The notes under the pieces are model-generated. The model was not told the origin of the DNA. It was given only the letters and a program-made list of their open reading frames with translations, and searched no databases. Shown here in pieces: positions 31,919 to 45,600 of a stretch of 64,000 nucleotides of DNA. A program made the position numbers and the translations under genes. Numbering within the stretch: the stretch's first letter is position 1; each line of letters begins with the position of its first letter. Source of the DNA: Crotophaga sulcirostris (lineage: Eukaryota; Chordata; Aves; Cuculiformes; Crotophagidae). The DNA lies in the NCBI GenBank assembly GCA_013397455.1, contig VYZB01000347.1:881781-945780 (forward strand), written 5' to 3'.

Positions 31919-34900
31919 AAATATAATAATCCGTGTGTTTATTCTTTCATGGACTACATTCTCTTAAGTTTTTTATACGCTATTAATCAGCCTATCCACC
32001 ACCTCTTAATACAGCAGCACCTAAAGCTAGTACCCAGGTCACCACAGAGGGTGGTTTAGGACAACCACCAGTGCAAACTGGCTGCAGGGTCATGCAACTT
32101 GTCCCTGGTTTCCCCTGTAAGCACAGCAAGACGTTTGTCACACTGACATCAGGAGCCAGGGAACACAGCAAAGTTAGATTAGCAACAGCAATTCCGACAC
32201 AGCATAATCAATGCCACATATCCAACAATTAGTAAAGACCCCAGAAGGTCACAGTCGCCTACTCCCACTTTAAAGCCAGGCAAGCTCATAAGGCATAACA
32301 GAATTGTGTGTGTTCTGCTGTCAGCATCACCCCAGTAAGGAGTAACTGCTCAGACAAAGTCTCAAGTGTGCCCAAACAGCCTGGAAAGTTTATCCCACTG
32401 ATCAAGTGGGAAGATGCAGCAATTCTCACAGAGTAAGGGAGTGTAATTAGACAAAAATGTTCCTGCTCAGCTGGTGAATGTCAACTGCAGTAAGCAAGGT
32501 TCCCCTCCAAGGCAGGAAGGCAGTGAGCTGCTCCCCTCAGCCACACTTGTTCAGAACCCGTTTCCTTACCTTACTCCATGGGATCACGTCTGCACCACAA
32601 CCTCATGCATCTTGTACTTGGGCAGTTGAGGCCATACAAGCAACACTGACCAACTGCTTTAGGGCAACCTGTGTTACACTCAGAATTCTGAAGCAAAGTG
32701 TGCACGGCGTACACTTACCTGTGCACCAGCAATGCCTATGGAGAGCCAGGATTTGGAGCACAGAGGTGCTATTGGGAACGAAGCTGTAGTAAGACAAGGC
32801 TAGCTGTACTTGCCTTACACATGCAGTATATGTTACCTACAGTAAGACATTGTAACAGCTAAACCAGCACTGATACAGACAGACGTTGACAGAGCAGCTC
32901 TTGCAATAGTCATAAAAAATTTCACACAGACAAACCACAAGTGCAATTCCTGTCTCCAGCAGCAGGATGGTAAGTCAACTCAGATGTACAGAAGTTAGGC
33001 ATTTCTTTTCCTTTTTCCCCTTTTTAATTGCTGCAATAATTATAACTCAAAATTACTTCATGGTTCATCACAGAACTTACCTACTCCTTGCTTTTCCACC
33101 CATGAAAATGACCCTGTTATGACAAGGATTAGTATACTTATCCATGTTATTAAGCTGACCTTCATCCTGTTCACTGGGCCACATCTACTGCTGCAATAAA
33201 GTTACCCCCAACTTTACCAATTTTGTGAGGAGAAATGGTTTTTTTCCACTATATACAGAAAGGGTCTCATTAAGGATACATTGAGTAACTCACTGATAAA
33301 AATCCACATTCAAGAAACAAGATTTCTAGCTGTTTTCAATGTAAGGGGCTTGAAATGTTCATTTCTTCTTTTCTAGAGTGCATTCTGGATGTTTCTATCC
33401 CCTGTCAAGAATTTTAAAACATCCGAGTAGTCTCAAACTAATCCTTGACTTGATGCCATTTAACTTTCATTGTCAGATAAAAACTGTTTTGTAGTTCACA
33501 CCCTAAATTCCAACTCCATGGAACAGAGCATTCAGTACCTACAAAATACACAATGAGTTCATGACGCTGAACCCCAAAGCCCTGGCAGCATCACCCACTG
33601 ACCTCGACAGCAGCTCCAACATTTCAACCAACTTCTCACAATCCACAGTGTTGGGAAGTGGAAAGAATTCTCAAGCTGATGGCTTGATTGACACACAATG
33701 ATTTAGAGTTGCTTGATGTCTTAAAATCCCTTTGAAGCCAAATGCTAACACAACCCGAATATCTTGTCAGCGCAACTGCTGAATCCTTCACTTAGTTCAT
33801 AAAGGGTGCAAGGCACTCCAAGTGCCATAGGCCTCTTCCAGAATAGAACGACACGGCAAGATCTAGACAGGCATCCCACGTCAGGTTGGTGGTGTTAAGC
33901 ATTTAATAGAATTCGAAAGGAAGAAACGTGGTAGGCTTTATCTTCAAGCACAGCATGCTCAAAGGCCTCATTTACTTGTGGGAAATGAAATATTCACTAC
34001 GAGCTTTATCCTCCTTCTGTTAAAACGTTAAACTGAGAAATTAACTGACAACCAGTAATGAAATGAAAAGTTTTTCAACTCTGGATAGCACTTTAGGTGT
34101 GGTCCAAGTTTTTACTGTGCCTGACTACAGCATTTTCAAAGGGTCACCTCCAGAACCACAAGCAGGTGACACCTGGCCTTCAGGTGTGCACACCCATGCA
34201 CCCCTGCTGTGCTTTCACCGCCTCCAGACTGTGACCAGCAGGTTTCTTCCTTCACACAGGACATGCAGAAAGTTTTGTTTCCTTGTCCATTAACCTCAAT
34301 TAAAAGGTAACATCAGTTGCTTATTAACAACTGAACATTACTTTTCCCAGCTGAAGCTGGCCCATCCAGACAGATCTAAATTAACACTCCCTGGAGCAGG
34401 ATTCTTTTTCCTTACACTTCAACTTTTTCAGCTTTGAGGGCAAAAAATGAGAAACCTAACTGCATGCTCAAGAGGGCAGTATTTTCTTTTTACGAGACAA
34501 TTTGCAATTGATTTCCCATGTCACTGAAGTCCTGAGCTGCACCCCAACTTCTGCACATGGAAGCAGATGCACATCTCAACCAGTTATTTCCTGGTCTCCT
34601 CTCCGGTGCAGTCTTTCTATGCTAAAAGCAGCCTAAGCACTGAACTGTCAGCTACAGACATCTAATTAAAAAGGGAAAACGAGAACGAATTAACATTTTC
34701 TACTACTTGGAAAAAAAAAGAAAAAAGATTTGTCACTGGCACAAAAGCAACTTGCCCATAGTTACCAATGTGCGACTGCAGCACAGGATGAAACACAATA
34801 TAAACAACAGGTGAGTTCCCTTTGCCCTTCCGCAGTCCCCAGCAACAACACTACCAAGGCCATGAAGTTGACCCAACCCTAAAAGTTTGTGTGCTAAGGT

Positions 34901-35742
34901 TTCACGCACCAAAATCAAAGTTCCTGCCTGCTCTTTTACAACAGCAGGGAAGAAACCACAGTAAAAATTAGTCATTCTAGAACCTCAGGAAAAACAAACC
35001 CACAAAACAGTAAGAAAAATATTTCAATATTAGCTTTGATAAACAAGTTTAATAAATCCACTACTTTACAGGACAGTCATAAAATTTTGGCTTCAATAGC
35101 GAACCATTAAGAGACTTAAAAGCTCATCTTCCAACACCAGGACTTTGAGACTTAAGCAGTCAGGTCTGTTCATTCTGTCGAGCACTGGTCAAGAAGTTCA
35201 GAGTTGTGGTTCTGCTAAAAACAAACACTGTACGTACCAAAGTGAGGAGCTTTCTTTCCACGCTGTCCTCTGGAGCAGATCACCAACAGACAATATTTTC
35301 CAAGGCACGTAACGTCCGCAGGCAAAACAAAACGCTCCGTTCGATCACTGCACCCTCACTACCCAGGTGATTATTTTCAGGGAACACTCACAACATCACC
35401 TCCGATTTCCAGTACGAACTCCAACGAGGTCTTCCAACTACTTACACTGCAATTGCTCTGCAGTAAAACTGAGTTTCTCTACCAAAGAACAAAGAGAAGA
35501 TGCCGGGCAAAAATTCCTACACAAGAACCAAACTGGACCTATGTGGAAATTCTGGACTGTGTATAAATGCACAACTTCTCGCCTTCTGTGAAGCACAACA
35601 CACAACTGTACAGAATTACCACTCTCCCCACTATAGACATGAAAATGAGTGTATCTAGACCACAATTGAAAAATAAACCTTGTTCCCTATTCCCAGGAAT
35701 AATTCAGGAAATTTAAACCAAATAAGAAAAAATAGAATTTTG
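31919..35742. other. Spacer between convergent genes
   Basis: Sequence between the CR1 copy and the candidate METTL14 poly(A) signal. No coding similarity or repeat family recognised. It may hold extended 3' UTRs of either gene. Confidence 0.5.
33195..33200 (+). terminator. SEC24D: Possible distal poly(A) signal for SEC24D
   Basis: The first canonical AATAAA I found on the + strand after the SEC24D stop, about 4 kb downstream and beyond the CR1 copy. A G/T-rich then T-rich stretch follows at about 33221-33247. A shorter 3' UTR using a variant hexamer is at least as likely. Confidence 0.25.
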
Positions 35743-35748
35743 TTTATT
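35743..35748 (-). terminator. METTL14: Candidate METTL14 polyadenylation signal
   Basis: AATAAA on the - strand, about 540 nt after the METTL14 stop. It is the first canonical hexamer in that direction. A U-rich stretch follows immediately downstream on the - strand (35705-35740), as expected of a downstream element. Longer 3' UTR forms cannot be excluded. Confidence 0.5.
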
Positions 35749-36286
35749 CCATTTGCACCTTGGCTTCAGAGAAGTTAAAATAGGCGTCAGTATAGACACA
35801 ACACTTCTTCTTCGATGAATACGAGGGTAAGTCTGCTATGGCCACGCAATTCAGAACTGCATTATAGGCCCACTTCATCACAGTAATCCAAGCCAGTTCA
35901 AACCTGAACCTCCACAGAACGAAGAGGAATCCGTGTTTTGGAGCAAATGCCAGTTAATAAAGCCCACAACTTGCAGATTTCATAAGGGAGGAGCAAGTAT
36001 CTTTGCTTCAGTCCCATCCGTGGTGTGAAGAGACGATGCTCTCTTCTTTCACAAAGAAAAGCTGTCAGGAGGTCGAGTTTAGTGCAGGACCCTGCCTGCC
36101 AGGAGTGGGGATGTGCCAGGCCGGTCGCTGGAAGGCAGACTACCTGAAATCACTTGCACCACAAACAATTTAAAAAGTCATCTAGCTTGAGTCCCCAGAA
36201 TAATTCACTTTAGCAAAGAAAAGTGTAAGAGAAAGGTTCAGAGATGAGGCACAGGACCGGGCAGAGCAGCGGTTACCTAACAGTCA
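35749..36286 (-). other. METTL14: METTL14 3' UTR (inferred)
   Basis: From the METTL14 stop to the first canonical poly(A) signal on the - strand, about 540 nt. No open frame or structural element recognised. Confidence 0.5.
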
Positions 36287-36600
36287 TCAGCGGGTGGGGA
36301 AGCCTCCTCTATGGGTACCTCCCCGTCCCCCTCTGAAGCCACCCCTCTCACCCCGAAAATTAGTCCTGTTCCTCTCTCTGCCCCTTTCTCCTCGGCCCGC
36401 TGAAGTCCCTCCTCGTCCTCCGCCCCTTGGAGCACCACCGCCCCGGTCAGACTTGGACTTGGGTGGTGGTGACTTGGGCCGAAGTCTCTCAATCTCCTCG
36501 GTACAGCCTGTCAGGTGGGAATTTGGAGCGGTGAAGTACGAAGAATATGTTTCTGCATTGAAATTGCTGTTTGTGAGAGTGGGTCCTACAGTCAGCCAAC
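36287..36600 (-). CDS. METTL14: METTL14 exon 11: RGG tail and stop
   Basis: Residues 356-459 and a TGA at 36289-36287. It ends the methyltransferase-like fold ([13 protein letters not shown]) and then encodes the [10 protein letters not shown] segment and multiple RGG/RG repeats, ending GGFPTR. Within the repeats the run [11 protein letters not shown] is three residues longer than human GRGRERNR. The acceptor is cctcag. Confidence 0.97.
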
Positions 36601-39600
36601 CTGAGGAACAAAACCAGAGTCAGCAGAAGTAAGAACAAACTTCAGGCTTAGAGGCCATTTGTTGCCTTTTCCTGAGTAAATGAATGCTCAAGTTACACAT
36701 GGCTATGTGTACATTCACCACATGGTTTCACAAGGCCCCTTCCTACATTTCTTACACCACGAGGTTCTCCAGCCCCTCTTGGACCAGGCTGTAAATCAGA
36801 TCACTAAATTTATCTAGTTTAAAAAATGTCATACTCCTCCCCTTTTAAAAGGCATTTATGCTTCAATTAGGTCATTTTGTCTCCAGAAATCAGTTGTGAC
36901 AGTGCAGTAGGAGCGCAGTATGCTGGAAGCAGATATCTGAAAACATAATAAAATAACAAACTCGTTGAAGTTCATATGGTATTGAAATAGAGGAGTTAAA
37001 TTAAGTTGTTTATGGACAAACATTCAGTGGGTACTTCAGTTCACCACCTCAATGAAGGCACACAGACATTTTTTTAAATGAGCTGTTTTTAAAGATGTGT
37101 TTTAACAGCACATTCCTCTTTCTTCATATTATGAGCTGAAGTGATGTTGGGATTTAAAATGGGGCTCAGACCATTTAAAAATGCCAGTGGGAATTGAATT
37201 TTCAGTTGTATCATGAAGAAAAATGTGGTTCTGTGATCTCAACAACATGCTCATAAGGAAAACAAGGATTAAAAAAACCAAGATCGGTTCTTTAACACTG
37301 TTTTCTCTGCCCTGGGAATTTATGTAGTGAGAGTGGTTAGGTTTTCGTACTTTGCAGAGATCTCTGTGACGAGTAGAGGTTTTAAAGCAGTTCCGGGGTA
37401 ACCACCAAATTTTAAAAATACACAAGTTGAATCAGACTAACATGATCCTAAGGGACATTAACATGTAAGAATTCACCTTGAGCAGCACTAAAGTAACACC
37501 TGAACAATGTCTTTCTACAATCAAAACAGTCTCCCTCCACACACCCCAATAACCTACAGAATTAAGACCGCCATTATTATTAAAATTCAAGCCAAAGGCC
37601 AGTCAAAACACAGTAATGGCCAATAATCTCTTCTCTGCAGTCGTATGTGCAAGAAAGAAGTAATACCTTGAAATGTAACTTGAAAGGTAACTTGCTGCTT
37701 GCAGCTTGTGTACCAAAACCCATCCTGTTTCAATTGCAGTAAAAGAACAGGAAATATCATAGAATTAGCATCACATGCAGCAAACCAGGCCATGGATGGA
37801 CTTGTATCCATTTCTCCCATCATCCAAATTATTAAACCCTACTTAGAGGCAAACAGTGTAACACAACTGCTAAACAAATGCAACTCAAGTGCAGTGATAG
37901 CACTTGCCCCACTCACACCCCCCATCACTTGTGTTGTAAAAGGGTGTGCTGTTACCAGAAACCGTTTGCAGACCAGCACTCACAGCTTCCCTCAGCGCGC
38001 AAGGTATGGCTGCCCTGTCCCTAACATGAGGTACAAAGTCTGCCCGTTCAAGTGTCCATTGGCAGCTCAGCAGGATTGTTCAACTGTATTTCACTGCAGT
38101 CTTTGGGTCTGAAATGTCATCAGCAACAGATATAAAAGTCTAAAAAGGTGTCGCTATAGGTTTTATTCCTCCAGTCTGTGTTCTCCTGCAGTGAAAGTCC
38201 TCCTCACTTACACATGATAAACTGAAAGGCCTGACCATTGAAACAAATAAAATACAGTTACCTTCAACATGATCCATGTATTTCTCTGTGGTTTTTACCA
38301 CGCCAGATGCAGCACCCAGTGTAAGACCCTGGGCCTTCAGACACTGGCAACGGGAGTGGCATTTAGCCCAGAGGGGCTTCCAATTGGATTAGAGAAAGAA
38401 ATCATGCTTCTCAGAAGTGTGAACACATGTCACATGGGAAAAAAAGGAATCTCAACTGAATTTTGTTATATTCACTCATGAACTAAACACATGTATAGGC
38501 AAAAAGCTTGGTTAATAAAAAAATTTCTTTTGAAAATAATTATAAAATTGATAGTTGTCACAGCCTTTCTAAACAACGCTGCTTTGTGACTGACAGAATT
38601 TCACAGACAAAAACTGGATCTCCTTGAGATCTACGGTCTGACCTAGAACATATGTCTGGAAATCTCCTTAGGACACTGATACGAACTTTACAAGCAGAGA
38701 AGACATTTCAATTTTTAGAGCTACTGTGGAGTTTACTTCACTATCAAGCACAAAAATAAAAGTTTAATAAGGAAGAAATATTCAGAATATGAACTTAAAA
38801 AGATAGAAAATATCCATTTCAGTTTTCCAGTAGAATACTGAAAAATTTCAGCATTTATATGCAATTAGAGATAACATGTTGAAAACAAAAGTGGATTATA
38901 GGCCGAAATACAGTTTTTCAGCCAGTGCAAGCCCTGGCAGAAGAATCATGCATCAGCACTAATCATTACTGTCTCAGCATCCATCAGAATCCATCAAGTG
39001 GCCTCTGATGATGGAAAAGGATTACTAAAGTAAATTTAAATTTAGCTATTTGACAAAAATAAACATTAACAGTTACCTGGTCGAATTGTACTGTCCCTTC
39101 CAAAAAGATGAAGACGTCGTCGTCCAAGGCAGAAATGCTCAATGATGTGAAAAATCTCCACAGGTTTTTCTATGTTGCCTATTTCAGGCTCTTCTGTGAT
39201 GATGAGGTCAATATCGACATTAGCATGGATGAAGTCACCATCTGTACTGCGCCGCACAGTTCCTTTAATGCCCATGAGGCAGTGCTCCTGCGCACACAGA
39301 ACACAGGGGTACCTGTCAGATGCTGCTGGTTCAAGCACAATGGAGAGAAAAGGAAATTCCAGGCAGAGTCGATCCTGCTCTCATACAGGGAAAAGCCCGA
39401 AGGAGAGCTGAACAAGCCAGAGCTACCAAAAAGAGACTTTTGAAAGCAAAGCAGAGAGCAGCTGAAGCTCTCTGGCCTGGTGAACTAAGCCACAAAGTTG
39501 TAAAACTAAATACAAGTTGATATTTGGTCACCTTCAATTACAGCAAAGCTAAAGGTTCAGGTTGGAAAGGCTGAGAAATCACCATGAGGAAAGACTACAG

Positions 39601-42600
39601 GGTGCTAGCAAGAGTAAGGGACTACTTATTAATTATGATCAATTCTTGTTTCAGCATTCTGATCCTACTTTATTCATACAACTAACTCTCAAAGTTTTCA
39701 GTCATAAAACAGTTAATCAGTGAGAACAAGAGGTACTGTTTCATGTTGCAGCTCTGTTACAAAAGTCACCTTCACCTTCAGATTCCTTTCTAGAAGATAC
39801 CACTGCATTCAAAAAGTAAAACCACTGTCAATGCACTCCCAGTCAACTCCATCAGCACTAAAAATGTTCTTTAGCTGTAATGCACATCGCTTTCCTTTCC
39901 TCTAAAACATTACAGCTCAATTTAAGTGACTAGTATGTCGAATCTATGAATAAGGAACCAACATAATTGGTACAGGATGAAAAGAGGGTTCTACACATTC
40001 ATTTCAGAGTTCCGCTTCGAGGAATATTAAGCTCAGATGAGCGATTTCCTCCAGTATCATAAAACATCAATTCACTAAGCTCCACCAGATGGCTCTAAAA
40101 AAAGTTGCAGACAAGATGACGCAATCATTTCCGGATTTCTGGCAAGGCTTTTAAGAGTTAGTGAATAAACGTGATAGGCAGAATAGGTGACCTATCAAAT
40201 CTATGCAGTCAGTCAACTGTACCCATGTTACAGATGTTTCAGACTCTAAATTTAACCAAATAAGGCAGAACACCGCTAAGCAAATGACCCACTAAGCAAA
40301 GTCTCCTCAATCTAGTCTTTAGAAGAACTATTCAGAACACTTCAGTCCTGTAATGGCGTGGAATGCCATTCATTAGTACCTCAGATTCTCTAACAGGTGG
40401 CACAGCGTAAAGCATCCATCTAGAGACGCCTGAACTGAACATAACAGGACAGCATTTGCTGTTAGAATCACTGGGAAGCACATCTTTCACAACAGACTAT
40501 TTATTTACATGGAATAAGCCAGCTCATTTTTCACTGTTCATTATAAATAGTGACCTCAGTCCAAACCTTGCTCAATAAACAGAGAAACAAAGACATAAAT
40601 TTCCCTCCAAGTCCTCCTGCATCTCCCTCGTGGACGTATTTGCAATACTATGTGCAATAAACATACAACATTTGTACTTTTAAGTGTTTATAACTAACAC
40701 AACACACTTCCAAACAAACTTCAGATTAGTGTAAATGCAAGTCAGAGTCCAGATATCTTAAAAGGAAGTTTACACTCCTAAAAAAATGGCAAATCTGAGA
40801 CAGAGCTGAGGAGATTTAATGCTAACGAAAGACTAATGAATGTGGAAAGAATGACTCTTTAAATTATTAAATTGTCAGCCAACTCTCTGTGTTCGGTAAA
40901 ACTGCCAGTTACACCCACATATATCCAGATCCACTCTTTATTAATCACATCTACATTTGTCTCAGGTTTTGAATAAGACACAGCTGAGTCCCTTGACTCA
41001 CAACACTTAATTCGCTCTGCACCTGTTTCAATACACGTCCTCAAGAAACAATTTAATTCTGAAATTCAGGCACTTCAATCACCTTCGGGAAAGTCAGGAG
41101 ATGCCAACTGAGCTATGGTCCCTAACAGCTCGCTCTCTGCTTCCAGCTCTGGGCATATGGGTATTTAGAACCATCAGCCAGTCTTCCCGAGTTATTTTTT
41201 AAGACTACTCCCATTTATAATCCACAGGCTTAGACCCCTCTTCTGACACGAAATTTAGTCAAATTCTACTGCTAAGTTCAGTTCCATTCAAAAAGTCTTC
41301 CTTCGCCAGCAAGTTTTCTCCTCTAACCTGAAAAGATTCTGTTTTACACAAAAGGTACTGCTAACAGACCAACTGCTTATTTACCACTCACCCAACACCG
41401 AAACAACCCAGCAGTCAAAAACACTGCAAGGTATAGTAACATTTCCTACTCAGTTTCCACCTTCCCTCTCAGGTTTTCACCCTTGTTCCACCAATCCATG
41501 AACCCTTCTCAGCTACTTGCATTTCAAAAAGGCTCAAACGAGCATCACACCTAGAGGACTGCAACAAAAATCTACCAAGCAGTGTTGTACGTAAATGAAA
41601 CTTCTATACTGAATTGCAGTCAAGAAAGTGAATGAAGTTCATCATTCATCTTATGAATATGTTTATTTCTATACACTGTACTTGCAGAACAGAACTCTGA
41701 AGCCCTTGTGCCTGCCTTCCTGAAAGCAGTCACCACCTGCTGCAGAGCACCAAGTCTTTCATTAGCACCAAGAGACAGGATATGAGAAATTGAGAGAGAA
41801 ACAGAGGAGAAATTGAGCCAAACCTTTACCTTGGTTCTCTGGAAAACAGCCTTAGGGTCTAGAGTCTTGGTTTTTCCAGGATTGTTCTTATTCGTTTTAA
41901 TCCAACAAATGTCCTCACATCTTCTGTAACCCCACTTGCGTAGACACTAAATATGGTAGATGGATAAAATGGTTCACACTACACCAAAAAGCTTCAGTAA
42001 CCCAAACCGAACACTCAGACAGGCACTTGTCTTAAAGCATCGCTGGAAGAGGAATTTGTCACAGATGAAAGAAATACTTTGTTCACTGGCATGGCTGTAT
42101 TGTTTTGTTAAGCTGCCCCCTCTTCCCCTCCCCCCAAAAACCAATAAAGACATTTATGTGCATCTTGACTGTTCTACTTCTCATCCTTTTTTATGTATTT
42201 AAATATCTAACCACTGCACAGACCCCTGTGGGACTCTGCACTCATTTTTACCTACTGCCACTTAAACTGAACAAGTCTGAGCAGTGCAGTGCTTCGGCCC
42301 TGTCTCCACTAACATCTGCGCTCTGGTAATTTTTCACATCAATCTAAGATTCTGTAAACAGGAAGATAAACAGCCAAGAGCCTTTGCTACCATTTTGTGG
42401 GTTTTCCTGTATCTGTAAAAACATACCACCAAACACTCTACATGACTTTTTAATCCTTAAATCCTGGAAGTGTAGTCTTGCAAAAGGGGGAAAATGGGCA
42501 TTAAGGACTCAAGCTCATTTGGCTATGACTGTGTTCAAGAACCGTCCAGCTACTACAAACACATCTATGATGAAAATAAATCTATCCGAAACAGCTTCTT

Positions 42601-45600
42601 TAAGCAGCATCAGAATGCAAAGCAGATAAAACAAATAACGACATCCTTTAACAAATGCCACATTATTTCAATAGAAAACACTGCTCAGACTAAGCACGGA
42701 ATGTTTCAGCACAGCAAGAATCGACTGGAAACTCTCACTCCACCACTAGCAGTGCTATCCTGGGATACAGAAAGATTACTCTAGAATTCCAGCATCTTAT
42801 TGGGAAGTAAAACTCACTAAGAAATCTATTTAAACTCCATTTTTTTTCTGAACATAAGCAGTGCTATTCACACAGTTTTATGTCACTTTATGAAATACTA
42901 TTATCTTTCTAGAAGCATGAATATTTCTGGCAGAATCTATTAACAATTAAAACAACATAATGTTGTAAATGCCCTCAACATGGCAACCTGCATCCACCAA
43001 AAACATCACAGCAGTACAGCTTTTTAGATGCTACAGAATTCAGTTTCCTCTTACAGTCTCAGCGACTCATCTGGAAAATAACAGTTATCTAAAACAGTTA
43101 ATGCTAGATCCACTTAAATTTATTTAATCCACTTAAAATTATGTATCCTCTACCACAGAAACAAAACATCTCTCAGGAGTTATGATTGAGAGTTCTATAC
43201 AGAAAAAGTCAACGATAAAAATAAATTCTTAAGCCTGTCCCTGATAAATTGAATTAAAACATGATCTTACCACTCGGCCAAGATCCAGACCCTCGCCTGA
43301 ACCACACCACAAAAACACAAATGACCTTGGGGCTGCAATCTCTTCAATTTCCAACTTCATGATCTAATAATAATAACAGTAATAAAACTGTTTATGAATT
43401 AAATATAAATCACCGATTATATCAGGAAAAATAGTTAATAAGTGCTGAGGCGTTATCACAGAAACCATCAGGAAGCACTTTTATTAAAAACATCAGTCTG
43501 TATACCATTCACCGCCACCTTCTCACGGGTGTTTTCCAGAAAGCACATTGTAAAAGTGACCTTATCAGTACCCAAGCACACATTTTCAACACAGTTGATG
43601 ACCAGCTTCATTGCTCTTTTTAACACAAAGTCTATCTGCACAGAGAATTCTAGACTTAAAAGACTAAAACAACTCGCGCGATTTCCCTCCCCCCCGATCT
43701 TCTGCTTCATTTTATCATTCCATTGGCAACAAAAAGATTTAATAACAGAGCAATAGGGCTCTGTTTCTTTTCAGCCCTGGAGTTACTTATGTGAAGCTTG
43801 TGAAGACACATTATTAGAAAAAAAACAGCTTAATTCCTGTTTCTCTGCACAAAAGACATTCTCTCCATTTTCACTGTCTGGAAAAAAAACAGCAAGAATT
43901 TATGAGGACAGTGGTTCAACAATGGTAAATGAGTAACATTCAGGATGAAATAACTTCAGACGCAAAGCATCTGTTACTCATTACATGTTGAAAAGATTTA
44001 GCTGTAACTTGCCAACACATCAAATCAAGCTTCATTCAGCACCACTTTGAAGAAAAGCAATGCAGTAGAAGCCACTTGCAGAGGGTCTAACTCCCAGCTA
44101 AGAGGATGACTCCTGTCTCCAGCTCTTCCAGTTTTTCTGTTAAGACAGAACGGTTTTTCCCCAGGCAGCGCTGCCAGGCACCTTTTTGCCTGATGTAACA
44201 GAATGGCTAACGCAGAAGCTACCTAATTCCCTAACAGGTAGTTACCCAGTCCCTTTTCACAGGCATGAACACCTTTGTTCCCAAATTCATTCCTGTAAGG
44301 TAGGTTGCATGTTATTTTGTTCTCATGATCCTTTCGTTTGACGGATTCACTAAATCTAGGTTAAAATAACACTATCATCCCCCTCCCCAAACTTCACAGA
44401 ACACAGCTCTGCTGCCGATTCACTCATATTGTTATTATTTGCTGCTCACACAGATGTTGCCCTGCATACCTTTCAAATGGGATCTCTAAATAATAGGTGT
44501 TTATTAGCTGCACATTCCCACCCATATGCCTGACCCTAAGAATTCTTGACATGGCTAAGCAAATATATTACTAAATTAAATCCTCAAATGACTTCATTAA
44601 AATACATGTATGAAATCCTTTTCACAGCAAGAAAAATACTCACATCATCCCAGGTCCAGCATTTTTCATTGGCAGTGATGCCAGTCTCTCGGTAGTACTC
44701 TTCCAGAGGTGGTTCCAGGAGAATCACATCAAATTTGGACTTCAGTTCCCTAATATCAAAAGCTTCCAAGTCTGCCTGTAAGTACCTGTTTAAACACAAG
44801 ATGATCAATTGCTTGGACAAGCTGTAACAGTGGTTTGAAAATTATCCTCCACTCAGCATCGCTGCACAAGCAGGTAAGAGTAAGGTTTCCTGCACTGTTC
44901 ATCCAGCCCATATGCCCTAAACCTGGAGGAGATGCACAACACATTGTCACTTAACTCAGGACGAATGCTGGGTTAGATATTTTGAAAAGCAGTCTTCCTC
45001 TCAATAAACAGTTTTTAGGATTCTAATGTAGCAAGCAGGAAACAGATGCCCACACAGATTGCACAATAATATCCAGTACAGAATCACTGAGCTTTCCATG
45101 GACTATGAAGGAGAAACCATCAACACTTGAGAAGCAAACACTCACTGTCTGGCTAACAGGCTCCTGTTTTGCTCCGCTTTGGGAAGTGGCATATTTTTTA
45201 AAATTGCCATCTATTATATGTTATGTTATGTTCAGAAGATTCTGAATACTGGAAGTGTGGTTACATTTCATACAGCACACTTATTTCTCTGTCCCTGTAA
45301 CAAAAGCATCATTCCCTCACATGCTGATTTTATTAAACATACCCTTAGGACTGGCCTCCACACGTGCTCACCAGTCACTGCCGTATCACTATCAGAAAAA
45401 AATTATACTGCCCTCCCCCTTCCTAAGAAAGGGTCTGGAAGAGATGATTATTCCACAAACGTACTTGGTGTTATAAGGAGGTAGCATCTGATTATCACCT
45501 TCTTTGGTCTTCAACTATGAAGTAACATCTGATTAACGGATACTAAGATAATAGCTGAACATAATACAAAAAAAGCTGTTACAAGAATAACTAAGGTTAT

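Noticed and set aside
37699..38112. 137-codon open frame on the + strand in METTL14 intron 10
   Set aside because: Long for intronic DNA, but its residues do not resemble a known protein or transposon and it is antisense inside an intron.
39550..39600. AGGTTGGAAAGGCTGAGAAA, reminiscent of a CR1 3' end
   Set aside because: The match covers about 12 bases and the rest does not follow CR1.
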